A stretch of 64,000 nt of DNA from Propionibacteriaceae bacterium (GCA_031266665.1 JAISAO010000070.1:1-64000); one strand, 5' to 3'. Positions 26,173 through 35,931 are shown, counted from the stretch's first letter. The notes: generated by a model from the letters alone, not told the origin. Numbers and translations: made by a program.

Positions 26173-28062
26173 GAGGACGGTTCTGAGGTCGGCCTTGAGC
26201 TGGTCCAGCCGCTCCTGGGCTTGGCGGCGGATGACCGTCAGGTCTTCGAAGCTGGCCTCGGGGGCCACCGGCCGGACCACCTCCAGGTAGCACTTGACCT
26301 TCGGCTCCGTGCCGGAGGGTCGGACTATCACCCGGTCGTCGGCCTGGCTGGCCAGCAGGATGCCGTCGGTCGGCGACAGGCCGGCGTGCCCCTGGGCCAG
26401 GTCCGCCACCAGGCTCACCGGGCTGTCGGCCAGACGGTCCGGCGGGCCTTGGCGCAGCCGGTCCATGGTCTGGCCGATCAAGGACAGGTCGGCGAAACGG
26501 ACCGACAACTGGCTGGTGAGGTAGAGGCCGTGACGGCGGGCCAAGTCGTCCAACAGATCGACAATGGTCTGGCCGGAGGCTTTCAGCCGGGCGGCCAGGC
26601 GGGCCACCGCCACCGCCGTGGATAAACCGTCCTTGTCGTGGACCAGATCGGGGCGGACACAATAGCCGATGGCCTCCTCATAGGCGAAGGCCATCCCCGG
26701 CACCCGGCCCATCCACTTGAAACCGGTCAGCGTCTGGGCCTGGGCCAGGCCGTGCCCAGCGGCGATCCGGCCCAACTGGCGCGACGACACGATGGAGTTG
26801 ACCAAGACCGGGGCCGGCGCCCCCTGGCCCGCTGGCGCCGATTCCCCGGCCCCGCCGCTGAGGTCGGCGGCCGACGGCCCCGCCGCCTCGGGCCAGTCGC
26901 CCGGGCTGGACGCCGACGACTGATCGTCCGGCCCGCCCGTCAGCCGCTGATCGTCCCGGCCGGACGACGGCGCTCCCACCGCCTCAGACCTATCGTCCGG
27001 GGCGCCAGCCGCCGCTCGCTCCCTGGCCAGCCGTTGGGCGATGTCTTGACCCAGGACGGCCCCCAGCTCGTCGCCGTGCAGCATCCGCCAGCCGCTCCGG
27101 GGGTCGTCCACGGCCACGGCGCAGCGGTCGGCGTCCGGGTCGTTGGCGATCACCAGGTCGGCCCCCAGGCTACGGGCCTGCTCCAGGGCCAGGTCGATGG
27201 CCCCGGGCTCCTCCGGGTTGGGGAAGCCGACGGTGGGGAAGTCCGGGTCGGGCTGCTGCTGGCTGGCCACCGGGGCCAGGTCGGTGAAACCGGCCCGGGT
27301 CAGGGCCTCCAAGGCGATGGCGGAGCCGACGCCGTGCATGGCCGTGTGGACGATCTTGAGCGGCACGGTGTTGGTCTGGCCGGCGGCGATGGCGGCGACG
27401 TAGGCCCGCTCGGCCTCATCCCCCAGTCCGGCCCAGCCGCTGTCGGCCCGCTCCACCTGGGCGGCGCCGGCGACGGCGGCGATGCGGTCGGCGATGGCCT
27501 GGTCGTGGGGGGGCACGATCTGGACGCCGCGCTCGGGCTCGGGCACCATCCGCCCGCCCAGATAGACCTTGTAGCCGTTGTCGGCCGCCGGATTGTGGGA
27601 GGCGGTCACCATGACGCCGGCGTCGGCCCCGAGGGCGCGCACGGCGTAGGCCAGCAACGGCGTGGGCACGGCCTGGTCGAATAGGTACACCTGGCTACCG
27701 GCGGCGGTGGCGACGGCGGCGCTGTCGAGGGCGAAGCGGCGGGAGTGGTGGCGGGCGTCGTGGCCGATAACCAGCCGGGGCGACTGTCCCGGGAGACTGT
27801 CACGCAGGTAGTCGGCCAGGCCCCGGGCCGCCCGTATGACGACCGCCCGGTTCATCCGGTTGGGGCCGGCGGCCATCGCCCCGCGCAGCCCGGCGGTGCC
27901 GAATTGGAGCGGCCGGGCGAAGCGGTCGGCCAACTCGGCCGCCGCCGCCGGGTCGTCGGCCGCCGCCGCCATCAGGGCTCGCAGTTGATCACGGCTGTCC
28001 GGGTCGGGGTCGTCCTCAAGCCACTGGGCGGCCTGGGCCAACCAGACGGTGTTGTCGGTCAT
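26164..28062 (-). CDS. Phosphoglucomutase/phosphomannomutase (alpha-D-phosphohexomutase) with low-complexity insert
   Basis: The 632-residue protein is longer than the usual 550-570. The phosphoserine loop is TASHNP near residue 153, the magnesium loop DPDADR near 307, the sugar-binding loop FKWMGRVPG, and the phosphate loop RPSGTEPK near 580. An insert of about 60 residues (roughly 350-412), rich in Asp, Ser, Gly, Ala and Pro, sits between the metal-binding and third domains. PgcA/PMM2-like members also interconvert pentose phosphates, which would fit the nucleoside-salvage setting by joining (deoxy)ribose-1-phosphate to the 5-phosphate. Specificity is unproven. Confidence 0.9.
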   Translation of the reverse strand: MTDNTVWLAQAAQWLEDDPDPDSRDQLRALMAAAADDPAAAAELADRFARPLQFGTAGLRGAMAAGPNRMNRAVVIRAARGLADYLRDSLPGQSPRLVIGHDARHHSRRFALDSAAVATAAGSQVYLFDQAVPTPLLAYAVRALGADAGVMVTASHNPAADNGYKVYLGGRMVPEPERGVQIVPPHDQAIADRIAAVAGAAQVERADSGWAGLGDEAERAYVAAIAAGQTNTVPLKIVHTAMHGVGSAIALEALTRAGFTDLAPVASQQQPDPDFPTVGFPNPEEPGAIDLALEQARSLGADLVIANDPDADRCAVAVDDPRSGWRMLHGDELGAVLGQDIAQRLARERAAAGAPDDRSEAVGAPSSGRDDQRLTGGPDDQSSASSPGDWPEAAGPSAADLSGGAGESAPAGQGAPAPVLVNSIVSSRQLGRIAAGHGLAQAQTLTGFKWMGRVPGMAFAYEEAIGYCVRPDLVHDKDGLSTAVAVARLAARLKASGQTIVDLLDDLARRHGLYLTSQLSVRFADLSLIGQTMDRLRQGPPDRLADSPVSLVADLAQGHAGLSPTDGILLASQADDRVIVRPSGTEPKVKCYLEVVRPVAPEASFEDLTVIRRQAQERLDQLKADLRTVLFA

Positions 28063-28378
28063 CGCTGGTCCTCTCTCTCGCTGCGGGTGGCGGCGCGTTC
28101 CCGGTGATCGCCGCAGCCGGCGCCCGACGGCGCCTACCGGGCGCCTGAACCGGCGGTGGTCTGGGCGGCCCCAGTGTGGTGCCAGCTTAGGCCCGGCCGC
28201 GCCCGGCCCCGGAGCGGCCCTCAGACAGTCGCTTGAACTGTTGCAAAATCTGCAACCGTTCCCGACCGGACTAGCTCGCCCTCAAAGAAGACGTTCGCCA
28301 TCTGGCGGGAGATTGATGGACCGCCCGGAATTTTCCGCGATCTGGGACCGGTTCAGGGCCGGCCGCAGGCGGCCCCGG
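28063..28378. other. Intergenic region upstream of the phosphomutase
   Basis: No gene is seen. It holds a near-perfect dyad at 28240-28256. Confidence 0.4.
28240..28256. promoter_or_regulatory. Operator-like dyad
   Basis: GTTGCA-AAATC-TGCAAC, extendable outward to ten-base arms with one mismatch. It lies about 180 bp upstream of the phosphomutase start and 123 bp beyond the end of the nucleoside operon. A regulator site is likelier than a terminator, as the stem is AT-rich and has no T-run. Confidence 0.5.
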
Positions 28379-29002
28379 CTAGGGCGGCCCCAGCCTCAGC
28401 CCCCACCGGCCGGGCTTCGACTCGGTGAAGCCGAGTTTCCGCAGATAGGCCACCACGACGGGTTGCGGGTCTTCGACGGCGACGGCCCGCAGGCCGGCGG
28501 CGCGCAGGGGGCCGGCGGCCGAGTAGACGTAGGCCCCGGGGGCGTAGTCGCGGTACTCCGGGACCACGTAGTCGGCCACCAACTCGGCCTCGGGGCGGTC
28601 CGCCGGCCGCCAGGCCACCAGGCCGACGGCCCGGTCCTGGTGGAAGATGACGGCCGCCCGGCAGTCGGGCAGCAGTTCGGCCGCGCCGGGGTGGAAATGC
28701 TCCAGGTCGGCGCCGTGGGCGCGGACGAACCAGTCCCGCAGGGCCGGATCGGCCATGCTGTGGGTGAAGGCCACATCGTCGCGCTTGGCCCGGGCCAGCC
28801 GCCAGATGAACCAGGCGTCGATCAGCACCAGACAGGCGTTGACCGCCACCATCGGCCAGACGCCGATAACGGCGTTATAGCCCGTCAGCACGATTGAGGC
28901 GATGCCGTTCAGGACTCGGAAGCGCATGAAGCGTGATTGCAAAACGGAGAAGACCAGCAGGGCTGAGCCCAGCCAGCCGACAACTTCCAATACGATGTCC
29001 AT
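28379..29002 (-). CDS. YgjV-like membrane domain fused to a GNAT-like acetyltransferase domain
   Basis: The 207-residue protein has three hydrophobic segments at residues 5-75 (VVGWLGSALLVFSVLQ, LNGIASIVLTGYNAVIG, WPMVAVNACLVLIDAWFIW) that match the YgjV family. Residues 80-207 read like a GNAT domain: AVIFHQDRAVGLVAWRP, ELVADYVVPEYRDYAPG, LRAVAVEDPQPVVVAYLRKLGF. The last is the acetyl-CoA-binding helix and beta-bulge region. The ATG follows the deoC stop by 5 bp, so it is the last gene of the nucleoside operon. Function is unknown; a salvage-related membrane acetyltransferase is speculation. Confidence 0.7.
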   Translation of the reverse strand: MDIVLEVVGWLGSALLVFSVLQSRFMRFRVLNGIASIVLTGYNAVIGVWPMVAVNACLVLIDAWFIWRLARAKRDDVAFTHSMADPALRDWFVRAHGADLEHFHPGAAELLPDCRAAVIFHQDRAVGLVAWRPADRPEAELVADYVVPEYRDYAPGAYVYSAAGPLRAAGLRAVAVEDPQPVVVAYLRKLGFTESKPGRWGLRLGPP

Positions 29003-29007
29003 CGGCG

Positions 29008-29682
29008 TCAGGCCGGGTCGTACTGGGCCAGGATGGCCCGGGTGGACGACAGGCCCAGCCGGTTGGCCCCGGCGGCGATCATGGCCTCGGCGGTGGCCCG
29101 GTCGCGGATGCCGCCCGAGGCTTTGACCCCCAGGCGCTGGCCGACGGTGGCCCGCATCAGTTCGACCGCTTGAACCGTGGCCCCGCCGGCCGGGTGGAAA
29201 CCGGTCGAGGTTTTGACGAAATCGGCCCCGGCCGCCTCCGCCGCCTGGCAGGCGGCCACGATCTCGGCCGGGCCGAGGGCGGCCGACTCGATGATGACCT
29301 TCAACCCGGTGGGGGGCGGGACGGCCTGGCGGACGGCCCGGATGTCGGCCTCCACCCCCTCCCAATCACCGGCTTTGAGCGCCCCCAGATCGACCACCAT
29401 GTCGATCTCGTCCGCCCCGTCGGCCACGGCCTGGGCCGCCTCCACCGCTTTGACCGACGACTGGTGGGCGCCGGAGGGGAAGCCGACCACGGCCGCCAAT
29501 TTCAGCCCTGAGGCCTTGAGGCCCGGCCTGGTCAGGGGCAGCCGGGAGGGCGAGCAGCAGATGGCGCAGACGCCCAACTCCAGGCCCTCGGCCACCAAGG
29601 CGGCGATGTCGGCCGGCGTGGCCTCGGGTTTGAGCAAGGTGTGGTCGCACATCGCGGCCACCTGGGCGGCGGTCAAAGTCAT
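29008..29682 (-). CDS. deoC: Deoxyribose-phosphate aldolase
   Basis: The 224-residue class I aldolase splits deoxyribose-5-phosphate to glyceraldehyde-3-phosphate and acetaldehyde. The Schiff-base lysine lies in FVKTSTGF near residue 153, the second lysine in [10 protein letters not shown], and the early aspartate in EIDMVVDLG. It follows deoA by about 100 bp in the same operon and completes deoxynucleoside breakdown. Confidence 0.95.
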   Translation of the reverse strand: MTLTAAQVAAMCDHTLLKPEATPADIAALVAEGLELGVCAICCSPSRLPLTRPGLKASGLKLAAVVGFPSGAHQSSVKAVEAAQAVADGADEIDMVVDLGALKAGDWEGVEADIRAVRQAVPPPTGLKVIIESAALGPAEIVAACQAAEAAGADFVKTSTGFHPAGGATVQAVELMRATVGQRLGVKASGGIRDRATAEAMIAAGANRLGLSSTRAILAQYDPA

Positions 29683-29785
29683 GGCCTGTTCTCCTGTTCT
29701 GCCGCCGGCCGGGTGGCGGTCGAAGGCTGGGCGGTGGTCGGTCGTGGGGGCGAACAGCCGGGCGGCCGGTCGCCGAGCGATGGTG

Positions 29786-31267
29786 TCAAGCGATGCGGTC
29801 GAGGATCGCGCCCCCCATCGCGCTCGGGGCCGTCGCTGTAGTCGCTGTCAGGCTGGTCGCGGACCGGGAGGCCGCTGTGGCGGACGTCGCGGGGGCCGCC
29901 GCTGTGGTGGGGGACACCGGTCGGGGGCCGCCGGCCGGCGGGGCGGTGTCGGGCTGGATGGTCCAGGCCCCCGCCAGGGCCTCTCGGGCCCGGGCGAAGC
30001 GCTCCGGGGTGTCGCTGTGCAGGGTCATCAGGGGTTGGCCGGCCCGCACCCGGTCGCCCGGCTTGGCCGCCAAGACCACGCCCGCGCCGGCTTGGACGGC
30101 GTCCTCCCGCCGCGTCCGACCGGCCCCCAGACGCCAGGCCGCCAGGCCGACCTGGAGGGCGTCCAATCGGACCAGCCGGCCGTCGGCTTCGGCCGAGACG
30201 GTCTCCGTCTCCCGCGCCCGAGGCAGCGCGGCCGTCGGGTCGCCGCCCTGGGCCGCGATCAAGCGGTGCCAACTGTCCATCGCCCGGCCGGAGGCCAGAC
30301 CCTCGGCCGGGTCCGCCGCCCGCAGCCGATCCGCCCGGGAGCGGGCGGCCGGGGAGCCGGGGGCGAGGCCGGCGGCGGGCAGGCCGTGGGCCTCCAAGTT
30401 GTCGGCCGCCGCCCCCAGCATCTCCTGGGCCAGGGCGACGGTCAGTCGTACCACGTCGGCCGGGCCGCCGCCGGCCAGGACCTCGACCGCCTCCTGGACC
30501 TCCAAGGCGTTGCCCACGGTCAGGCCCAAGGGGGTCGACATATCCGTCACCAGCGCCACCGTGCGCACCCCGGAGTCGGTCCCCAACTCCACCATGGCGC
30601 GGGCCAAGCGGCGGGCCGGCTCCAACTCGACCATGAAGGCCCCGCTGCCGCACTTGACGTCTAGGACCAGGGCGGCCGTGCCCTCGGCGATCTTCTTCGA
30701 CATGATGGAGGAGGCGATCAGCGGGATGGCGGCGACCGTGGCGGTGACGTCGCGCAGGGCGTAGAGCTTGCGGTCGGCCGGGGCCAAACCGGCGCCGGCC
30801 TGGCAGATGACGGCCCCGACCTGGGACAGTTGGCGGCGCAACTGGTCGTTGGTCAGCTCGGCCCGCCAGCCGGGGATGGACTCCAGCTTGTCCAAGGTGC
30901 CGCCGGTGTGGCCCAGCCCCCGGCCCGACAGTTGGGGCACAGCCACGCCGTAGGCCGCCACCAGCGGCGTCAGGGGCAGGGTTATCTTGTCGCCGACGCC
31001 GCCGGTCGAATGTTTGTCCACCGTCGGCCGGTCCAGGCCGGAGAAGTCCAGCCGCTCGCCCGAGGCGATCATGGCGGCGGTCCAGCGGGCCAGCTCGCCC
31101 CGGCTCAGGCCGCGCCAGAAGACGGCCATGGCCAACGCCGCCATCTGCTCCTCGGCCACCGCGCCCCGGGTGTAGGCGTCGATCACCCAGTCGATCTGGG
31201 CGTCGGACAACTGTCCGCCGTCCCGCTTGGCGGTGATGACCTCGACCGCGTCGAACGGTTCGCCCAT
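29786..31267 (-). CDS. deoA: Thymidine/pyrimidine-nucleoside phosphorylase with Ala/Thr-rich tail
   Basis: The 493-residue protein belongs to the glycosyltransferase family 3 phosphorylases and converts pyrimidine nucleosides and phosphate to base and sugar-1-phosphate. Visible motifs are [10 protein letters not shown] (phosphate binding, near 80), [17 protein letters not shown] (family signature, near 113) and [13 protein letters not shown]. The C-terminal PYNP domain ends near residue 448. About 45 residues of Ala, Thr, Ser and Pro then form an unusual tail. It follows cdd in the operon. Confidence 0.93.
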   Translation of the reverse strand: MGEPFDAVEVITAKRDGGQLSDAQIDWVIDAYTRGAVAEEQMAALAMAVFWRGLSRGELARWTAAMIASGERLDFSGLDRPTVDKHSTGGVGDKITLPLTPLVAAYGVAVPQLSGRGLGHTGGTLDKLESIPGWRAELTNDQLRRQLSQVGAVICQAGAGLAPADRKLYALRDVTATVAAIPLIASSIMSKKIAEGTAALVLDVKCGSGAFMVELEPARRLARAMVELGTDSGVRTVALVTDMSTPLGLTVGNALEVQEAVEVLAGGGPADVVRLTVALAQEMLGAAADNLEAHGLPAAGLAPGSPAARSRADRLRAADPAEGLASGRAMDSWHRLIAAQGGDPTAALPRARETETVSAEADGRLVRLDALQVGLAAWRLGAGRTRREDAVQAGAGVVLAAKPGDRVRAGQPLMTLHSDTPERFARAREALAGAWTIQPDTAPPAGGPRPVSPTTAAAPATSATAASRSATSLTATTATAPSAMGGAILDRIA

Positions 31268-31333
31268 GAGGCTTCGTCCTTTCTCCCGTTCGGGCGCCCG
31301 GGGGTCCGGGCGAGCCGTTCGGACCGGCTGCGG

Positions 31334-31735
31334 TCACCCGGCCAAGTCGTCCGGCCCCCAGGCCTGGGGCAATAGTTGGGCCAAGTCGCCCGGGCCGGCG
31401 GCGGTCAAGACCCGCAACCCGGGGCCGCCGTGCTCCCACAGCAGTTGGCGGCAGCGCCCGCAGGGGGTGATGATAGCGCCCGCGCCATCGACGCAGGTGA
31501 AGGCGGTCAGCCGGCCGCCGCCGGACAGCGCCAGGGCCGACACCAGGCCGCACTCGGCGCACAGGGTCAGCCCGTAGGAGGCGTTCTCGACGTTGCAGCC
31601 GGTCACGATCCGCCCGTCGTCGACCCGGGCGGCGGCCCCGACGGCGTAGTGGGAGTAGGGCTGGTAGGCCCGCCCGGCCGCTTGGCGGGCGGCCTGGAGC
31701 AATTCCTCCCAACCGGTCCCGGGCGTCGTTGTCAT
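31334..31735 (-). CDS. cdd: Cytidine deaminase
   Basis: The 133-residue tetramer-type enzyme deaminates cytidine and deoxycytidine. Zinc ligands and the catalytic glutamate lie in NVENASYGLTLCAEC and TPCGRCRQ. The start overlaps the stop of the upstream permease by 4 bp (ATGA), so imported nucleosides are deaminated by a co-translated enzyme before DeoA acts. Confidence 0.95.
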   Translation of the reverse strand: MTTTPGTGWEELLQAARQAAGRAYQPYSHYAVGAAARVDDGRIVTGCNVENASYGLTLCAECGLVSALALSGGGRLTAFTCVDGAGAIITPCGRCRQLLWEHGGPGLRVLTAAGPGDLAQLLPQAWGPDDLAG

Positions 31736-33018
31736 CCCTTGTAGGCCTGGCCCTCGGCGGCCGGCGGGCGCATCCGGCCGACCACGCCGGCCACGGCGAA
31801 GATCGTCACCAGGTAGGGCGCCATGAGCATGAACTGGCTCGGGATCTCGACCCCGACCACCCCCAGGGCGTTCTGCAGGTTGTCGGCGAAGCCGAACAGC
31901 AGGGCCGCCAGGATGGCGCCCTTGGGCTTCCAGCCGCCCAGGATCATGGCCGCCAGAGCGATGTAGCCGCGTCCGGCCGACATCTCCTTGCCGAAGGCCA
32001 AACCGGCCGCGACCGTGAAATAGGCCCCGCCCAACCCGGCCACGGCGCCGCCCAGGATGGTGTTGAGGACCCGGGTGCGGTTGACCTTGATGCCGACCGT
32101 GTCGGCCGCCTTGGGATGCTCGCCGCAGGCCCGCAGCCGCAGGCCCCAGCGGGATTTGAACAAGAAGATCTGCAGGACCACGACGACCACGAACATGATG
32201 TAGGTGAGCACGTTCTGGCGGAACAGCACCGGCCCCAGCACCGGGATGTCGCGCAGCAGCGGAATCTCCCAGCGGGGCAGTTGGACGCGGGTGGCGAAGA
32301 CGGCGTGGCGCTCCAGCACGGTCGAGAACAGGTAGCTGGTCAACCCGGTCACCAAGACGTTGAGGACGACGCCGACGATGATGTGGTCGACCCAGTAGCG
32401 AACGGCGAACAGGGCCAGCAGACAGCCCACCAGCGCCCCGGCGATGGGGGCGCAGATCAGCCCGATCCAGGGGTTGCCGGTGATTGAGCCGACGACGGCC
32501 GCCAGACAGGCCCCGGCCAGCAGTTGGCCCTCGATCGAGACGTTGATGACGCCGACGTGCTCACAGATGCAGCCCGACAGGGCGCCGAAGATCAAGGGCA
32601 CGGACAAGAACAAGGCCCCGGACAACAAGCTGGTGGCCTGGAGGGACTGCTCCCGGCCGCCCACCGCCCACAGCAGGAAGGCCACCACCAAGGCCGCCCC
32701 GGCCACCGCCGGCACCCAGCGGCCGATCTTCAGCCGCCGGCTGGCCCGCCACCAGCTATAGCCGGCGGCCAGGGCCGCCACCAGGGCCAAGACGATGACG
32801 CTGGCCCTAGTCGGCAGGTCGAAGGTCGGCCGCCCGGACCAACTGTTGCCGGTCTCGATTGTGACGTGGCTGACCTCGCCCGGCCCGACGCCGACGCTGA
32901 AGCCGACGCCGACCAGCAGCGTCAAGGCGGTCAAGGCGATGGGGACTTTCCAACTGATGGGGGCGCTGGTTTTGGCGCCGCCGCCCAGCGACAGCCCGGT
33001 GATGGCTGTGGCGCTCAT
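31732..33018 (-). CDS. Nucleoside ABC transporter permease 2 (NupQ/YufQ-like)
   Basis: The 428-residue BPD_transp_2 family permease has two extra N-terminal membrane segments and a conserved core of about eight. Core motifs are GCICEHVGVINVSIEGQLL and RLRACGEHPKAADTVGIKV, typical of purine/guanosine-type BmpA-linked transporters. ATG overlaps the previous permease stop, and its own stop overlaps cdd (both ATGA). Confidence 0.92.
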   Translation of the reverse strand: MSATAITGLSLGGGAKTSAPISWKVPIALTALTLLVGVGFSVGVGPGEVSHVTIETGNSWSGRPTFDLPTRASVIVLALVAALAAGYSWWRASRRLKIGRWVPAVAGAALVVAFLLWAVGGREQSLQATSLLSGALFLSVPLIFGALSGCICEHVGVINVSIEGQLLAGACLAAVVGSITGNPWIGLICAPIAGALVGCLLALFAVRYWVDHIIVGVVLNVLVTGLTSYLFSTVLERHAVFATRVQLPRWEIPLLRDIPVLGPVLFRQNVLTYIMFVVVVVLQIFLFKSRWGLRLRACGEHPKAADTVGIKVNRTRVLNTILGGAVAGLGGAYFTVAAGLAFGKEMSAGRGYIALAAMILGGWKPKGAILAALLFGFADNLQNALGVVGVEIPSQFMLMAPYLVTIFAVAGVVGRMRPPAAEGQAYKG

Positions 33019-34277
33019 GCCGTGGCCTCCGTCCTCAGAGCCAGCCTGGCTTGCTTGGCCGCTTTGCGGGCCTGTCGGTCCTCGTCCGGCAGATGGAAGA
33101 TGGCTTTGACCAGCGGCGGGGCGGCGATCAGCAAGACCACGACCGACTGCAGCACCAAGATGACGTCGATCGGCGTGTCGGTCGAGGCCTGCATCAGATA
33201 GCCGCCGGCCTTGAGGCCGCCGAACAACAGGCCGGCCGCCACCGTGCCCAGCGGTTTGGAGCGGCCCAGCAGGGCCACCGTGATGGCGTCGAAGCCGAAG
33301 GTGCCGGCCACGTCGGAGTTGAGCTGTTGGGCCGAGGTCGACAGCAGTTGCGAGGTGGCGGCCAGGCCGGCCAGGCCGCCGGCCAGCACCATGGTCCAGA
33401 CCGTCGCCCCGGCCACCGACAGGCCGGCGGTCTGGGCGGCGGCCGGGTTGGCCCCGACGGCGCGGATGGCGAAGCCCAAGGTGGAGCGCTCCATCAGCCA
33501 CCAGACGCCGATGGCCGCCGCCACCGCCAGCACGAAGCCGAGGTTGGCCCGGGTGCCGAACAGGCTGGGATAGTGGGCCGAGGCGTCCAGGGTGGGGCTG
33601 AGCGGGTCGCTGGAGCCGGGTTTGCGGAAGGCCTCGCGGGTCAACAGCCAGCCCAGGAAGAAGGCCGCCACCGAGTTCAACATGATGGTGACGATGACCT
33701 CGTTGGCGCCGGTCTTGGCCTTCAAGATGCCGGGGATGAAGCCCCACAGGGCCCCGCCGACGAAGGCCCCCAGAACGCAGAGCACCAGGTGAACGCCGAC
33801 CGGCAGGTGCCAGGCGAAACCGATATAGCCGCAGAAGATGGCCCCGAAGATGATCTGGCCCTGGGCGCCGATGTTGAACAGGCCGGCCCTGAAACCGATC
33901 CCCAGCCCCAGGCCGGCGAAGATCAGGGGCACGGCGTGGCCGATGGTGTTGGTCAACGGCCGCAGGAAGTCGCCCGCCGAGCTGGCCGAGAGGTTGACCA
34001 CCGCCCCTTGGAACAAGGCCGAGTAGGAGTCGGCGATGGTCCGTCCGAGGGCGGCGAAGAAATCCCCCGGCCGGGCGAACAGGTAGCCGGCGGTGGCTTG
34101 GACCTGGCTGTTGGCGGCGGCGATCAGGATCGCGCCCAACACCAGGGCCACCACCACGGCCAAGACCGAGGTCACCGCCGAGCCCTGGGCGACGCGGCGG
34201 GCGACGGCCCGCCAATCCCGGCCCTGGGTCTGAGGGCTGGGCGCCCCAGCCGTTGGAGGGGGTGCTGTTTGACTCAC
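33015..34277 (-). CDS. Nucleoside ABC transporter permease 1 (NupP/YufP-like)
   Basis: The 420-residue membrane protein has about nine hydrophobic segments. Core motifs are GLGIGFRAGLFNIGAQGQIIFG and IRAVGANPAAAQTAGLSV. The GTG start (VSQTAPPPT) is chosen for the AGGAG site upstream; a further upstream reading is arginine/proline-rich and unlikely. It follows the ATPase gene by 64 bp and overlaps the second permease by 4 bp. Confidence 0.92.
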   Translation of the reverse strand: MSQTAPPPTAGAPSPQTQGRDWRAVARRVAQGSAVTSVLAVVVALVLGAILIAAANSQVQATAGYLFARPGDFFAALGRTIADSYSALFQGAVVNLSASSAGDFLRPLTNTIGHAVPLIFAGLGLGIGFRAGLFNIGAQGQIIFGAIFCGYIGFAWHLPVGVHLVLCVLGAFVGGALWGFIPGILKAKTGANEVIVTIMLNSVAAFFLGWLLTREAFRKPGSSDPLSPTLDASAHYPSLFGTRANLGFVLAVAAAIGVWWLMERSTLGFAIRAVGANPAAAQTAGLSVAGATVWTMVLAGGLAGLAATSQLLSTSAQQLNSDVAGTFGFDAITVALLGRSKPLGTVAAGLLFGGLKAGGYLMQASTDTPIDVILVLQSVVVLLIAAPPLVKAIFHLPDEDRQARKAAKQARLALRTEATA

Positions 34278-34341
34278 GACCTGACTCCTTCCCGGCCCAC
34301 CGCCGGCCGACCGCTGTTGTCTGTCTGGGGCACGACGGGGC

Positions 34342-35931
34342 TCACGTTGTGGCCCCGTCCCCACCCGCCGCCGGCTGAGAGGCGGACCCCCCGGGCGTGG
34401 TCTCACCCGCCGCCGGCTGGGCCACGGCCTCCGCGTAGGGCACCCCGGCCATCATCAGGCCGAGCACGCCGCGGGGCGTGTCGGCCGGGACGACGCCGAC
34501 GAAGCGGCCCCGGTACATCACCGCGATGCGGTCGGCCAGGGCCACCACCTCGTCCAACTCGGTCGACACGATCACCACCGGCGTGCCCTTGTCGCGCTCG
34601 GCCACGATGCGCTCGTGGATGAACTCGATGGAGCCGACGTCGACCCCCCGGGTGGGCTGGGAGGCGATTAGCAGGCGCAACTCGCGGGACAACTCCCGGG
34701 CCAAGACGACCTTCTGCTGGTTGCCGCCGGAGAGGGTGCCGATGGTCGCCTCGGGTCCCGGGGCGCGGACGTCGAAGGCCCCGATCTGGGTGCGGGCGTT
34801 GTCGGCGATGGCCCCGATCTTGAGCGCCCCCCGCTGGGAGAAGGGGTCGTGGTCGACCTGGTCCAAGACCAGGTTCTCGCCGATGTTGAAGCTGGCCACC
34901 ATGCCGTCTTTGGAGCGGTCCTCGGGGACGAAGCCGACGCCGGCGTCGAGGATCTGGTGGACCGAGGCGCCGGTCAGGTCGCGGCCGCCCAGGCTGATCC
35001 GTCCGGCGGTGGTCGGGCGCAGGCCGATCAGGATCTGGGTCAGCTCGGTCTGGCCGTTGCCCTGGACGCCGGCCACGGCCAGGATCTCGCCCTTGGCGAC
35101 TTGGAAGCTGATGTTGTCCAGCAGGGTCAGCCCGGACTGGTCGACCAAGGAAACGCCCTCCACCTCCAGCGCCAGGTCGGCCGCCTGGGCCGGCGACTTG
35201 TCCACCTTCAGGCCGACGGCATGGCCCACCATCAGCTCGGCCAGCTCGGCCTGGGAGGCCGTGGGCAGGGCCTGGCCGACCACCTTGCCGTGGCGGATGA
35301 CCGTGATCTTGTCGGCCACCTCTTGGACCTCGCGCAGTTTGTGGGTGATGAAGACGATCGAGGTGCCGGACTGCTTCAACTGGCGCATGATGGCCATCAA
35401 CTCGTCCGTCTCCTGGGGGGTGAGGACGGCGGTGGGCTCGTCCAGGATCAGGATCTCGGCCTTCCGGGACAAGGCCTTGATGATCTCGACCCGCTGCTGG
35501 GCGCCGACCGGCAGGTCGTCCACCAAGGCGTCGGGGTCGACGTCGAAGCCGAAACGGTCTGAGATCTCCTTCACCCGCCGCCGGGCGGCGGCCAGGTCGA
35601 TCAGGCCGGCGGCCTTGACCGGCTCGTGGCCCATGACGACGTTCTCCGCCACCGTGAAGACCGGTATGAGCATGAAATGCTGGTGGACCATGCCGATGCC
35701 GGCCGCCATGGCCTCCCCCGGCCCGGCGAACTGGACCGGCTTCCCGTCCAGCCGGATCTCGCCCCCGTCGGCCCGGTAGAGGCCGAAGAGGACGTTCATC
35801 AGGGTCGACTTGCCGGCCCCGTTCTCGCCCAGCAGGGCGTGGATCTCGCCCGGCTCGACGGTCACGGAGACGGCATCGTTGGCCACGAAGGCGCCGAAGC
35901 GTTTCGTCACCCCACACAGTTCAAGCCTCAC
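34342..35931 (-). CDS. Nucleoside ABC transporter ATPase, two ATP-binding domains (NupO/YufO-like)
   Basis: The 529-residue protein has two ABC cassettes in tandem. The first has Walker A GENGAGKST and Walker B ILILDEPTAVL. The second has a degenerate Walker A region GVQGNGQTE and signature LSGGNQQK, as usual for sugar/nucleoside importers. The GTG start at 35931 is preferred because GGGGG lies six bases before it; an ATG ten codons upstream (35961) is possible. The tail is a Pro/Ala/Gly-rich extension. It is the first gene of the nucleoside transport and salvage operon. The binding lipoprotein is encoded at 42602. Confidence 0.93.
   Translation of the reverse strand: MRLELCGVTKRFGAFVANDAVSVTVEPGEIHALLGENGAGKSTLMNVLFGLYRADGGEIRLDGKPVQFAGPGEAMAAGIGMVHQHFMLIPVFTVAENVVMGHEPVKAAGLIDLAAARRRVKEISDRFGFDVDPDALVDDLPVGAQQRVEIIKALSRKAEILILDEPTAVLTPQETDELMAIMRQLKQSGTSIVFITHKLREVQEVADKITVIRHGKVVGQALPTASQAELAELMVGHAVGLKVDKSPAQAADLALEVEGVSLVDQSGLTLLDNISFQVAKGEILAVAGVQGNGQTELTQILIGLRPTTAGRISLGGRDLTGASVHQILDAGVGFVPEDRSKDGMVASFNIGENLVLDQVDHDPFSQRGALKIGAIADNARTQIGAFDVRAPGPEATIGTLSGGNQQKVVLARELSRELRLLIASQPTRGVDVGSIEFIHERIVAERDKGTPVVIVSTELDEVVALADRIAVMYRGRFVGVVPADTPRGVLGLMMAGVPYAEAVAQPAAGETTPGGSASQPAAGGDGATT

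Noticed and set aside
28049-28897. 282-codon plus-strand frame
   Set aside because: Runs antisense to the YgjV-GNAT gene and the phosphomutase promoter; composition typical of a GC-rich shadow.
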